Positions 37,838 through 45,748 of a DNA stretch of 64,000 nt are shown piece by piece. The notes beneath the pieces are model-generated. The model saw only the letters and a list, made by a program, of their open reading frames with translations, was not told where the DNA came from and searched no databases. The stretch lies in NCBI GenBank assembly GCA_023150935.1, contig JAKLJW010000017.1:36700-100699 (forward strand), in the 5' to 3' direction. Origin of the DNA: Candidatus Binatia bacterium. GTDB lineage: Bacteria; Desulfobacterota; Binatia; HRBIN30. The translations under genes and the position numbers were made by a program. The first letter of the stretch is position 1; the number at the start of each line of letters is the position of its first letter.

Positions 37838-39340
37838 TCAGCCTTCGTGGCAGAGTAGCCCGCGCGGCTTGGGCTGACAGACCATCCGACCGCGTATGGC
37901 CTGATCGCCCACGGCAACGCACACATCGAAAACGACCGGGAACCAGACGCCGTCGGACATCCGCGCGATCGGCGGTTCCGAACCCTGGTAAACCACCGTC
38001 GTGCCGGTAGTCCCGGAAGTGAAATTCACGGTTGCACCGTCGCTCCCCACGGCGTTACCGGACGCGTCCAGCACGAACGTTGCGGTGTGTTGTTTGCCGA
38101 TGTCCTTCGAGCCGTCCGTCAGGTCGGCATCGGTCATCCAGTCGAACATGTGTATCGTCACCGGCGCACCTGCACGCGGTTGCAGGTTGCCGCACATCCG
38201 GGTGCCGATGACGGCGGAGAAATCGAGGCCGAGCACGTCGTACCATGTCAGGCGCATCTGGGAGATGTCGGCACGGCACGCCGATTCGCAGACTGCCGGC
38301 ATGGTACCGCCGCCGCCCCCGGGAATCGTCGGAGTGGCGGTCGGCTCGACCGGAACCGTAGGAGTCTCACCGCGTCCGGGCCGTGGCGGACGAGTCGGCT
38401 TTGCCGGCTTTACCGGCCGACCGCCGTCCACCGTCGGGGTGGCGGTCGGTCGTGGCGTCGGGGTGTTGACGTCACGGTTGGGACGGGTCGGGCGAACTCT
38501 GCCCGGCCGCAAGCGTGGCCTTTGCGTGCGCGGCGTTGCCTGGACTGTCGGCAGCGGAGCGCCCACCACCCCCCCGGTCGGCGGCCGTAAGGACACACCG
38601 GCAGATACCGCCGCAAGGTTGTTGGAGCGGTCTTTCTCCCACAGAATTTCGTCCGGGTCGACGACATTGACGAGGTAGTACGAGCCCGTCGGCACTGGGC
38701 TGCCGCCGCGGTCGAGGTCTATCGCCTGCCCCGGCAGGAAACGTTCGTAAACGTCCTTCCAGCCCACCGAGATTCCCTGAATCCCCTCCTGGCTGTCACA
38801 GGTCAGATTGGTGACCTGGCGGGGGTTGCGCGAAGGGTGGTAGCCCCGTGCAACGGCGAGGTCGAGCAGGCAGTAAGACGCCTTGACGCCAGCCGCCACC
38901 AACGGCCCCGTGCGCGGATTGTCGCGGCGCAGCTCGTAGCCAACGAAGTTCTCGAAATGCCAGTGTTCATGAGTCGGGTGGAACTCGAAGCGACCGGTGG
39001 CCCGCGCGCATTTGGATCCGTCGCGGCGCCACAGGATCTGATAGCCCTGGGTTACCAGACCCTCGCCGGTCGAGATGGTGCGCCCCTCGATCACGAGCGG
39101 CCCGTCGCCAATATTGGCGACTCCGGTCGTGAACTGCATCTGCCGCCCCCCCCCGACGATGACGTTGCGGACATCCGCGGGCGTATCGGGTGCCAGGTCC
39201 GGCAGCAGCAGATCCGGATCGCCAATGTAGCATTCTGGAAGTGTCGGATGGGCAGGCGCCTGCCCTTGCACCGGGTTCCCGTTCGACGAAACGACGCCTA
39301 CCGCAAGGATGGCAAGAGCCGAGATAATGGATGAGCGCAC
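37838..39340 (-). CDS. secreted lysyl oxidase-like copper protein with Thr/Pro-rich linker
   Basis: 500 residues. A signal peptide (1-28) is followed by a lysyl oxidase-like domain (about 30-235): FHPTHEHWHFENF is the copper-binding His cluster, and SYCLLD, CDSQEGIQGISVGWKDVY and NVVDP are family elements. A long Pro/Arg/Thr linker (about 245-350, PTPRPTATPT) joins a C-terminal domain of about 150 residues with Cys pairs (CESACRADIS, MVCQPKPRGLLCHEG) that I do not recognise. The family oxidises lysyl side chains or amines with a copper-quinone centre. The GTG start at 39340 has GGAGG 7 bases upstream. The exported location is inferred from the signal. Confidence 0.85.
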   Translation of the reverse strand: MRSSIISALAILAVGVVSSNGNPVQGQAPAHPTLPECYIGDPDLLLPDLAPDTPADVRNVIVGGGRQMQFTTGVANIGDGPLVIEGRTISTGEGLVTQGYQILWRRDGSKCARATGRFEFHPTHEHWHFENFVGYELRRDNPRTGPLVAAGVKASYCLLDLAVARGYHPSRNPRQVTNLTCDSQEGIQGISVGWKDVYERFLPGQAIDLDRGGSPVPTGSYYLVNVVDPDEILWEKDRSNNLAAVSAGVSLRPPTGGVVGAPLPTVQATPRTQRPRLRPGRVRPTRPNRDVNTPTPRPTATPTVDGGRPVKPAKPTRPPRPGRGETPTVPVEPTATPTIPGGGGGTMPAVCESACRADISQMRLTWYDVLGLDFSAVIGTRMCGNLQPRAGAPVTIHMFDWMTDADLTDGSKDIGKQHTATFVLDASGNAVGSDGATVNFTSGTTGTTVVYQGSEPPIARMSDGVWFPVVFDVCVAVGDQAIRGRMVCQPKPRGLLCHEG

Positions 39341-39526
39341 GTGACAGCCTCCCTCATACCTGACCGGGCACGCCCCGTGCGGCGCAGCCGCGGGGGGCAC
39401 GGTTTGGACAACGCAGCACCTTTCAAGCTTACGGATCAGGTACCACAAGCCCTCGAAATTCGTCAAATAAAAAATGCCCCGGGCCTCGAAAAGCGCCTGC
39501 CCCCCCTGGGCGCGCACCGCGTGCCC

Positions 39527-41866
39527 TCACGTTCCCGAACGACCTTCGGGAGGTTTCCTCCCCGCCCCTGCCTTGCGACCGCGGGGTTGCCCTGGCCGGG
39601 GCGGGGTCGACGCCTTGTTCTTGCGCTGGCGACCCGGCGCTGCCGGGCGAGCGGGGCTCGCAGTCGACCCCGTCTTCGTCCTGGTTGCGGGCGCCTTAGG
39701 CACTGCAGCCGCCCCCCGTCCAGCTCGTCGGCTGGGCGGCGCCGCCTTGCCGCGTACACCACGACGGGAACGTTGCGCTGGTGGCCGGGCACTGACCGCC
39801 GTCGGGCCCTCGTGGGATGCGGCCGGTTCGCCGCCGGGGGCCCGGGCCGCCGCGGCGTCGGGATGGCGCGCGCCGGCCGCCGGTGTATCCACCGCGGCAG
39901 ACGGCGCGAGGGCCGCCGCAACCGCGTCATCAAGGGTGCGGTCGGCGGCAGTCGAGGTTACGGCCGCGTCCCCGGCACCCTCGGCGGTCGCCGCCTCCTG
40001 CCGGTCGAGTGGGTATTCCTCTTCCTCGATATCGGCGCCGGAGTCGATTCCAGCCGCAAATTCCTTTGCGCGAGTCGGCTCCGTTGCCTCACTCGGCGCC
40101 GCGGTAACAGCCGCCGGCGCCGCCAGACCAAGGCGTGTCCCGAGTTCCACCAGACCGTCCGCGACGGCCACCGCCGGTGCGACCCCGCGACCGCGGCGCC
40201 GGCCCCGGCGCCGGCGTCGCCGCTTGCCGTTCTTATCCGGCGCGGTCGGCACCGGACCGCTGGCCGACTGGCTCTGATTGGTCGCCGTCGCCGCCGGCGC
40301 CGGCACTGACGCTTCCGCGGGGGCCGTGACCCCGCCAAGACGGAGGCCCGTGGGTTCGCCCGTGCTCTCTCCGTCGACGCGGGGCCGGCCCTCAAACTCC
40401 GACTGATGCGGCATGAGGTCCTCGCGCAGCACGACCTGGATACGGGTTCCGTAGCGGCGCTCGAGTTGAGCGAGGTCTTCGCGCTTTTGATTGAGCAGGT
40501 AGATCGCAACGTCTCTCGGCACCGACACCTTCAAGGCGGCCAGATCGCCATGGGCGATCCGATTGTGCAGCTTGCGCAGGGCCACCAGAGCGGCGGACTC
40601 GGTCGTGCGCACGAGGCCGTGCCCCTCGCACATCGGGCAGGCCACGTACGACGTTGCGGCCGCCGCCGGCCGCAGGCGTTGGCGGGAGACTTCGAGGAGG
40701 CCGAAGTGGGAAATGCGGCCGACCTCGTGGCGCGCCTTGTCCTCGTGCATCGCCTGGCGCAGGGTCTTTTCGATCTCGCTAACGTGCTGCGGGCTGCGCA
40801 TGTCGATGAAGTCGATCACGATGAGACCGCCGAGGTCGCGCAACCGCAACTGCCGGGCGATTTCCACGGCCGCCTCCTGGTTGGTCTTGAACGCCGTCTC
40901 TTCCTGACTGCCACCGCGCGTCGAGCGCCCCGAATTGACGTCGATGGCCGTCAGCGCTTCGGTGCCGTCGATGACGATAGAACCGCCCGACTTAAGCGGC
41001 ACGCGCCGTTTGTATATCGACTCTATCTGCGACTCGACGTTGAAGTGCGAGAAGATCGGCTGGTCGCCCTGATAGAGCCGTAGCACCTGCTCCTTGTCCG
41101 GCATCACGTCCCGGAGAAACTGCTGGGCGCGCAGGAAGACTTCTTCGTTGTCGACGTAGATTTCGTCGATGTCGGGGGTGAAGTAATCGCGGATGTTGCG
41201 CAGCACCAGGTCGTGCTCGCGATACACCAGCGCCGGGGCCCGCTTGGTCTGCGCCGCCTGCCGAATGCTCTCCCACAGGCGCAGCAGGTAGCTGAGGTCG
41301 CGCTGGAGTTCGCGCACTCCCTGATCGAAGCCCGCCACCGTGCGTACGATGATGCCGAAACCCTCGGGCGGGTCCAGCTTCTCGATCAGCGAGCGTATGC
41401 GCTGGCGTTCTTCCCCTTCAATGCGGCGGGAGATGCCGGCGTCGTCGGAGCCGGGGAGCAGAACCAGATAGCGGCCCGGCAGGGAGTAAAAGGTGCTCAG
41501 CGTGGGCGGCTTGTTGCCGAACTGCTCCTTGGCGATCTGTACGAGAACTTCCTCGCCGGGCTTCAAGACGTCCTGGATGCGCAGTCGCCGGCGTTCGCCG
41601 TTACCGTTGCCTTCGCGTACCGCCGGCGACAGGTTGCGAAAGCACACCTCGTCGAGAGGCAGAAAAGCGTCGCGGTCGGCGCCGATATCGACGAATGCGG
41701 CATCCAGCGCGGGCTGCACGCGGTGTACGACCGCGCGGTAAATGTTCCCTTTCAGGTGCTCACGACTGAACGATTCAATCTCGAACGAAACCAAGACTCC
41801 ATCGGCAACGATCCCCACGCGGCTCTCCTCCGCGTGCGTCACGTTGATCAACATGGTTTTCGGCAT
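39527..41866 (-). CDS. rng: ribonuclease E/G family endoribonuclease
   Basis: 779 residues. The N terminus MPKTMLINVTHAEESRVGIV leads into an S1-like domain (about 35-120, YRAVVHRVQPALDAAFVDIG), the RNase H-like and DNase I-like regions, catalytic Asp residues in TAIDVNSGR and LIVIDFIDM, and the zinc-link CPMCEGHG. The C-terminal roughly 280 residues are low-complexity Ala/Pro/Arg-rich, with a basic RRRRRGRRRGRG cluster, probably an RNA-binding or scaffold tail. Without a clear degradosome motif, E or G cannot be settled. The ATG at 41866 precedes the conserved N terminus. Confidence 0.92.
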   Translation of the reverse strand: MPKTMLINVTHAEESRVGIVADGVLVSFEIESFSREHLKGNIYRAVVHRVQPALDAAFVDIGADRDAFLPLDEVCFRNLSPAVREGNGNGERRRLRIQDVLKPGEEVLVQIAKEQFGNKPPTLSTFYSLPGRYLVLLPGSDDAGISRRIEGEERQRIRSLIEKLDPPEGFGIIVRTVAGFDQGVRELQRDLSYLLRLWESIRQAAQTKRAPALVYREHDLVLRNIRDYFTPDIDEIYVDNEEVFLRAQQFLRDVMPDKEQVLRLYQGDQPIFSHFNVESQIESIYKRRVPLKSGGSIVIDGTEALTAIDVNSGRSTRGGSQEETAFKTNQEAAVEIARQLRLRDLGGLIVIDFIDMRSPQHVSEIEKTLRQAMHEDKARHEVGRISHFGLLEVSRQRLRPAAAATSYVACPMCEGHGLVRTTESAALVALRKLHNRIAHGDLAALKVSVPRDVAIYLLNQKREDLAQLERRYGTRIQVVLREDLMPHQSEFEGRPRVDGESTGEPTGLRLGGVTAPAEASVPAPAATATNQSQSASGPVPTAPDKNGKRRRRRRGRRRGRGVAPAVAVADGLVELGTRLGLAAPAAVTAAPSEATEPTRAKEFAAGIDSGADIEEEEYPLDRQEAATAEGAGDAAVTSTAADRTLDDAVAAALAPSAAVDTPAAGARHPDAAAARAPGGEPAASHEGPTAVSARPPAQRSRRGVRGKAAPPSRRAGRGAAAVPKAPATRTKTGSTASPARPAAPGRQRKNKASTPPRPGQPRGRKAGAGRKPPEGRSGT

Positions 41867-41973
41867 GCAAAATCCTCTTCCCCGCCTCCCGCGCAATCAT
41901 GGTTCACCCCCGCGGTCGTCGATAGTCCTGACCGTTCGGACCCGGGCCGGCATGCGGGCGTCTAGTGCGGGTC

Positions 41974-43662
41974 TCATGGGCGTGAGGAGGTCTTTGCCGG
42001 CTGCTGTGCGAGGCGCCGGCCACCCTCGGCGGTGAGCACGCCGGCGAGCAGAACGAGGACTGCCGCGACGAACCCGTGCACCGCTTCGAGACCGGCATAC
42101 TGAGCACCCTGCGACAGGCGCTCCAGCACCCCACCAATCTGCAGCAACAGAGACCACACGGTAATTGTCATGACGAAGATCATCGGCACCATGGTAAACC
42201 AGTACCGGCGGCCGCTGCGGTGCAGCCACACGCTCACCGCCAGCAGCGTCAGTGCGGCGAGTAACTGGTTGCTCGTGCCGAACAGTGTCCAAAACGTGCG
42301 ATACGACCCTTCCCCGGCCGATATCAGAAAAAGCGCCGGAACTACAATCGTGGCGGCCGTCGCCGTCACGGCTCCGACCGCACCCGACCACCCTAGCAGC
42401 TCTTGCAAGATATATCGCCCCAGCCGCGTACTGACATCGAGCGTGTCGAACACGAAGGTCGAAAATGCCATGGCGCCGAAGGTAACCGCAAAGGGCAGGT
42501 GTTCGCCGCCGATCAGCAGCGTCAGGAACTGCCCGATCCCGGTACCGTAAATCGTACCCGGCGGCCGGCCGGCAACCGCCGTCGGCGCGACGATCATGAT
42601 GGTCGCCAGCGCGATCACCGCCACGAAGCCCTCGAGCAGCATCGCCCCGTAACCGATCGGCTGGCAGTCGCTCTCGCGGCGGATCTGCTTCGACGTCGTC
42701 CCGGAACACACCAGACCGTGGAAGCCGGAACATGCACCGCAAGCGATGGTCACGAAGAGAAACGGCACGAGCGCGCCTGTCGCACCGGGAACCGTCCAGC
42801 CGACAAAGGCTGGCTGGCGGATCTCGTAGCCGCCGAAAAATATCCCGACGACCCCGACGAACAGGGCCAGATACAGGACAAATCCGCCGAGATAGCCGCG
42901 CGGTTGCAGCAGCGCCCACATCGGCGTCAGCGAAGCCACGAAGCAGTAGCCCAGGATGATCAAACCCCAGGCGCGCGGCCCGAGCACGAGTAGCGTCGAG
43001 ACCTGCGTCCCCAGCCAGACGACGCCAAGGGTGGCTGGAACGAACAGGACCGTTAGCAGCCAGAGTGGGGGGCGGAGCACGCGATCCACGATACCCATCG
43101 CCACCGCGAGCGCCAGATACATGACGCTCGCCGCCGCCACCGCCCCGCCGGGATTGAAAGCCACGTCGCTTCCGGCCAGATCCTCGCCCCCGCTCACGAA
43201 GGTGCTGGCGGTGATGTCTGCGAAAGCGACGATGACGTAAAGCAGCGCCACCCAGATGAACAGCATGATCGCCAGCCACGACCGCGTACCGATCGCCTCG
43301 CGGACGATCTCGGCCACCGATCGACCGTCGTGGCGGACCGACGCGACCAGGCTCGAAAAATCGTGTACCGCACCGATGAACACCACCCCGATGGCAATCC
43401 AGAGAATGCACGGCAACCATCCGAACTGCATGCACGCGAGTATGGGACCGGCGATCGGCCCCGCCGCCGCAATGGCGCTGAAGTGTTGGCCGAGCAGGTA
43501 GAACGGCCGCGTCGGAACGAAGTCAATGCCGTCGTTCTTGCGCACCGCCGGGGTCGGCACATCGTCGTCCAGCCGGTACTGCGCGGCAATGAAGCGACCG
43601 TAGAACGTGTAGCCCGCACCGAGGACGACGATCGCCACGGTGGCAAACAACGGCAGCGTCAT
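41974..43662 (-). CDS. cstA: CstA-family carbon-starvation/peptide-pyruvate carrier
   Basis: 562 residues with about 16 hydrophobic segments. It shows CstA markers: TFYGRFIAAQYRLDDDVPTPA, NDGIDFVPTRPFYLLGQHFSAIAAAGPIAGPILA, QFGWLPCILWIAIGVVFIGAVHDFSSLVAS, ACGACSGFHGLVCSGTTSKQI and TLFGTSNQLLAAL. CstA takes up pyruvate or peptides under carbon limitation. The ATG at 43662 gives the conserved TLPLFATVAIVVLG start. It is divergent from metF with 103 bases between. Confidence 0.95.
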   Translation of the reverse strand: MTLPLFATVAIVVLGAGYTFYGRFIAAQYRLDDDVPTPAVRKNDGIDFVPTRPFYLLGQHFSAIAAAGPIAGPILACMQFGWLPCILWIAIGVVFIGAVHDFSSLVASVRHDGRSVAEIVREAIGTRSWLAIMLFIWVALLYVIVAFADITASTFVSGGEDLAGSDVAFNPGGAVAAASVMYLALAVAMGIVDRVLRPPLWLLTVLFVPATLGVVWLGTQVSTLLVLGPRAWGLIILGYCFVASLTPMWALLQPRGYLGGFVLYLALFVGVVGIFFGGYEIRQPAFVGWTVPGATGALVPFLFVTIACGACSGFHGLVCSGTTSKQIRRESDCQPIGYGAMLLEGFVAVIALATIMIVAPTAVAGRPPGTIYGTGIGQFLTLLIGGEHLPFAVTFGAMAFSTFVFDTLDVSTRLGRYILQELLGWSGAVGAVTATAATIVVPALFLISAGEGSYRTFWTLFGTSNQLLAALTLLAVSVWLHRSGRRYWFTMVPMIFVMTITVWSLLLQIGGVLERLSQGAQYAGLEAVHGFVAAVLVLLAGVLTAEGGRRLAQQPAKTSSRP

Positions 43663-43710
43663 GGCACCATCCAATGGCCGAGCCCCGCCGGTGGAGTCAA
43701 GCGGGCTTCG

Positions 43711-43725
43711 CCGGCGCAACGCCGG
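43711..43725. other. perfect short hairpin in the cstA-metF divergent leader
   Basis: CCGGCG-CAA-CGCCGG, a 6-bp GC stem with a 3-base loop, lies 41 bases before the metF ATG. It could be a leader structure or a binding site for either gene. No known SAM-riboswitch core is visible. Confidence 0.25.
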
Positions 43726-43765
43726 TTGCCGAACGACGGCGGTTTCCGATAGTGTTCCGTCACCC

Positions 43766-44638
43766 ATGCGTATCCCGGATGCGATCGGGCGGAACGGACC
43801 GCTGTACTCCTTCGAGTTTTTCCCGCCCAAGACGCCCCAGGGCGAAGCCAACCTCTATCGTACGATCGACAGCCTGCGCCGACTTGACCCGGCTTTCGTC
43901 TCGGTTACCTACGGCGCGGGCGGCTCGACGCGCGACAAGACGATCGAACTGGTGTGCCGCATCAAGCACGACATCGGCATTGAGGCGATGGCACATCTCA
44001 CCTGTGTCGGCGCCGACCGGGCCGGCATCGACGACGTGCTGCAGCGCCTGGCGGCAGCGGGGATCGAAAACGTCCTGGCGCTCCGCGGCGACCCGCCGCG
44101 CGATCAACCGAGCTTCGTGCGGCCGCCGGACGGCTTCGGGTACGCATCCGAGTTGGTGGCGTTCATTCGCCGGCGCGGCTTCCCCTTCGCGCTGGGCGGC
44201 GCCGGATACCCCGAGGGCCACATCGAGTGTCGCGAACTCGAACAGGACCTGCGGCATCTCAAGCAGAAGGTGGATGCCGGCCTCGACTTCATTATCACCC
44301 AGCTCTTCTTCGACAACGCCGATTACTTCGCCTTCGTCGCCCGCGCCCGCTCGCACGGCATCGCCGTGCCCATCATCCCGGGCATCATGCCAATCACGAA
44401 CTACGGTCAGATCGAACGCTTCACCGCAATGTGCGGTGCCCACATACCGGCGGCGCTCCGCGCCCGCCTGGCCGCGGTGGCCGACAACGACGAGGCCGTT
44501 CGCAGTATCGGCATCGACCATGCCACCGCACAGTGCCGGGATTTGTTGGCGGGCGGCGCTCCCGGAATCCACTTCTATACCCTGAACCAATCCCCGGCGA
44601 CGCGGGCCATCTTCGAACGCCTGCACCAAGCCTCCTGA
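43766..44638 (+). CDS. metF: methylenetetrahydrofolate reductase
   Basis: 290 residues, FAD barrel. Markers: YSFEFFPPKTPQGEANLYRT (catalytic Glu region), SVTYGAGGSTRDKT, AHLTCVGADRAGID, NVLALRGDPPRDQ, GGAGYPEGHIEC, KVDAGLDFIITQLFFDN, IPGIMPITNYGQIERF and HFYTLNQS. It makes 5-methyl-THF for methionine synthesis. The ATG at 43766 gives the usual short N terminus. Confidence 0.94.
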   Translation: MRIPDAIGRNGPLYSFEFFPPKTPQGEANLYRTIDSLRRLDPAFVSVTYGAGGSTRDKTIELVCRIKHDIGIEAMAHLTCVGADRAGIDDVLQRLAAAGIENVLALRGDPPRDQPSFVRPPDGFGYASELVAFIRRRGFPFALGGAGYPEGHIECRELEQDLRHLKQKVDAGLDFIITQLFFDNADYFAFVARARSHGIAVPIIPGIMPITNYGQIERFTAMCGAHIPAALRARLAAVADNDEAVRSIGIDHATAQCRDLLAGGAPGIHFYTLNQSPATRAIFERLHQAS

Positions 44639-44644
44639 TCTATC

Positions 44645-44881
44645 GTGCCGACAATCGTAACCTTCACTCCGCTCCAGGCGCCGACCCGGACCAACGTGCG
44701 TAGCGCCGGCCGTCTGCTGGCACACCGTTGCGAAGATCTCGGCGGCCACAAGCACAGCCAGCGTCTCCCGCTGGGCAGCGTCCGCGGGGTCATGTACCTC
44801 GACGCCCTTTGTTTGTACTGCGGGGCCCACTTCGTCTGGGTGGACGACGAGTCGACCGAAGAGGAGCACCCCGGTGCCTGA
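44645..44881 (+). CDS. small hypothetical protein with Cys pair
   Basis: 78 residues from a GTG 6 bases after metF. Two potential metal-ligand groups are visible: HRCEDLGGHKHSQ and CLYCGAHFVWVDDE. The charged end (DESTEEEH) and lack of membrane segments suggest a small cytosolic protein. Position on the metF transcript supports it; the family is unrecognised and it could be a chance frame. Confidence 0.5.
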   Translation: MPTIVTFTPLQAPTRTNVRSAGRLLAHRCEDLGGHKHSQRLPLGSVRGVMYLDALCLYCGAHFVWVDDESTEEEHPGA

Positions 44882-45023
44882 CCCCGCTCCCCGGCCTCGT
44901 AACCTCGGGCTCTTGCGGCGCCCTGCCTGCGGACATTTGGGCCTCTTCGAGGGTACAGCCGAAGCGGAAGCCCTGGCAACTCAGGGGGCGAATCAAAAAA
45001 ATTCTGCCCGGCGCAAATTCTTC

Positions 45024-45053
45024 TTGACAGGAGAAGCGCGCTCAGGGTAACAA
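45024..45053 (+). promoter_or_regulatory. putative sigma-70 promoter for the KPH-repeat gene
   Basis: TTGACA at 45024-45029 is a perfect -35 box. An 18-base spacer leads to TAACAA (45048-45053), a weak -10. It lies 56 bases before the ATG, and the flanking AT-rich patch (44994-45025) stands out in this GC-rich window. Confidence 0.45.
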
Positions 45054-45108
45054 CAGACCCATCATTAACCAAACGGGCGCGCACAGCGACCACAGGGAGG
45101 GCAAGATT

Positions 45109-45630
45109 ATGCTCGCAGGAATGAGAGGGGTACTGAGACATCTAGGCTTCGCGATCTCGGTAGCGGCCATGGCGGCGTTTCTGTCGCTGCCGGCGCTGGC
45201 CCAGAGTAAACCGCAGAAGCCCCACAAGCCCCACAAGCCGCAGAAGGAAGTCAGCAACCCGGACAACCCGGGCAAGCCGGACGTACCGCAGAAGCCGCAC
45301 AAGCCCCACAAGCCGCAGAAGGACGTCAACAACCCGGACAACCCCGGCAAGCCGGACAATCCGCAGAAGCCGCATAAGCCCCATAAGCCGCACAAGGACG
45401 TCAGCAACCCGGATAACCCCGGCAAGCCGGACAATCCGCAAAAGCCCCATAAGCCCCACAAGCCGCACAAGGACGTCAGCAACCCGGATAACCCCGGCAA
45501 GCCGGACAATCCGCAGAAGCCGCACAAGCCCCACAAGCCGCACAAGGACGTCAGCAACCCGGATAACCCGAGCGTCGACAAGCCCCACAAGCCCCACAAG
45601 CCCCATAAGCCGCACAAACCCCAGAAGTAA
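45109..45630 (+). CDS. secreted Lys-Pro-His repeat protein
   Basis: 173 residues. A signal peptide (1-31, AISVAAMAAFLSLPALA, cut before QSKP) is followed by a mature part made almost wholly of Lys, Pro, His, Asn, Asp and Gly. Four 25-residue repeats each combine NPDNPGKPDNPQ with KPHKPHKPHKDVS, and a shorter fifth ends in KPHKPHKPHKPHKPQK. It has no aromatic residues after the signal and should be an extended polyproline-like chain. Histidine density suggests metal binding; the positive charge suggests binding to anionic cell-surface polymers or nucleic acid. Both are guesses. AGGGAGGG precedes the ATG, a -35 box lies upstream, and a strong terminator follows. I know no named family for it. 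Confidence 0.75.
   Translation: MLAGMRGVLRHLGFAISVAAMAAFLSLPALAQSKPQKPHKPHKPQKEVSNPDNPGKPDVPQKPHKPHKPQKDVNNPDNPGKPDNPQKPHKPHKPHKDVSNPDNPGKPDNPQKPHKPHKPHKDVSNPDNPGKPDNPQKPHKPHKPHKDVSNPDNPSVDKPHKPHKPHKPHKPQK
45256..45555 (+). repeat. four 75-bp tandem repeats inside the KPH-protein gene
   Basis: Units start at 45256, 45331, 45406 and 45481, in frame (25 codons each), with a truncated fifth from 45556. The last three units are nearly identical at DNA level, while the first two differ at several positions, consistent with recent local duplication. Confidence 0.85.
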
Positions 45631-45682
45631 GAACGCGCCTTTCCGCCTCGCTTCGCCCGTTTGGCGCGGGCCGCTTTGGGCG

Positions 45683-45720
45683 ACAAGGCGGGGGTCTCTA
45701 TGACCCCCGCCTTGTTTCGT
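45683..45720 (+). terminator. strong intrinsic terminator after the KPH-repeat gene
   Basis: A perfect 14-bp stem (45683-45696 with 45702-45715: ACAAGGCGGGGGTC / GACCCCCGCCTTGT) with a 5-base loop is followed by TTCGTTTC. It lies 53 bases past the stop and separates this gene from the TolC-like gene. Confidence 0.85.
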
Positions 45721-45748
45721 TTCGGGGGTCCGGCGATTTTGGCTTTCT

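Noticed and set aside
43663..43765. Possible SAM riboswitch before metF
   Set aside because: No SAM-I, SAM-II or SAH core motif; only generic GC hairpins.
45256..45630. Regular repeats resembling a CRISPR array
   Set aside because: The 75-bp units are contiguous, in frame and encode a 25-residue peptide repeat; there are no unique spacers or cas genes.
45042..45686. Gly/Leu/Cys-rich repeat frame on the minus strand
   Set aside because: Antisense of the KPH-repeat gene; the ribosome site, promoter-like box and terminator all support the plus strand.
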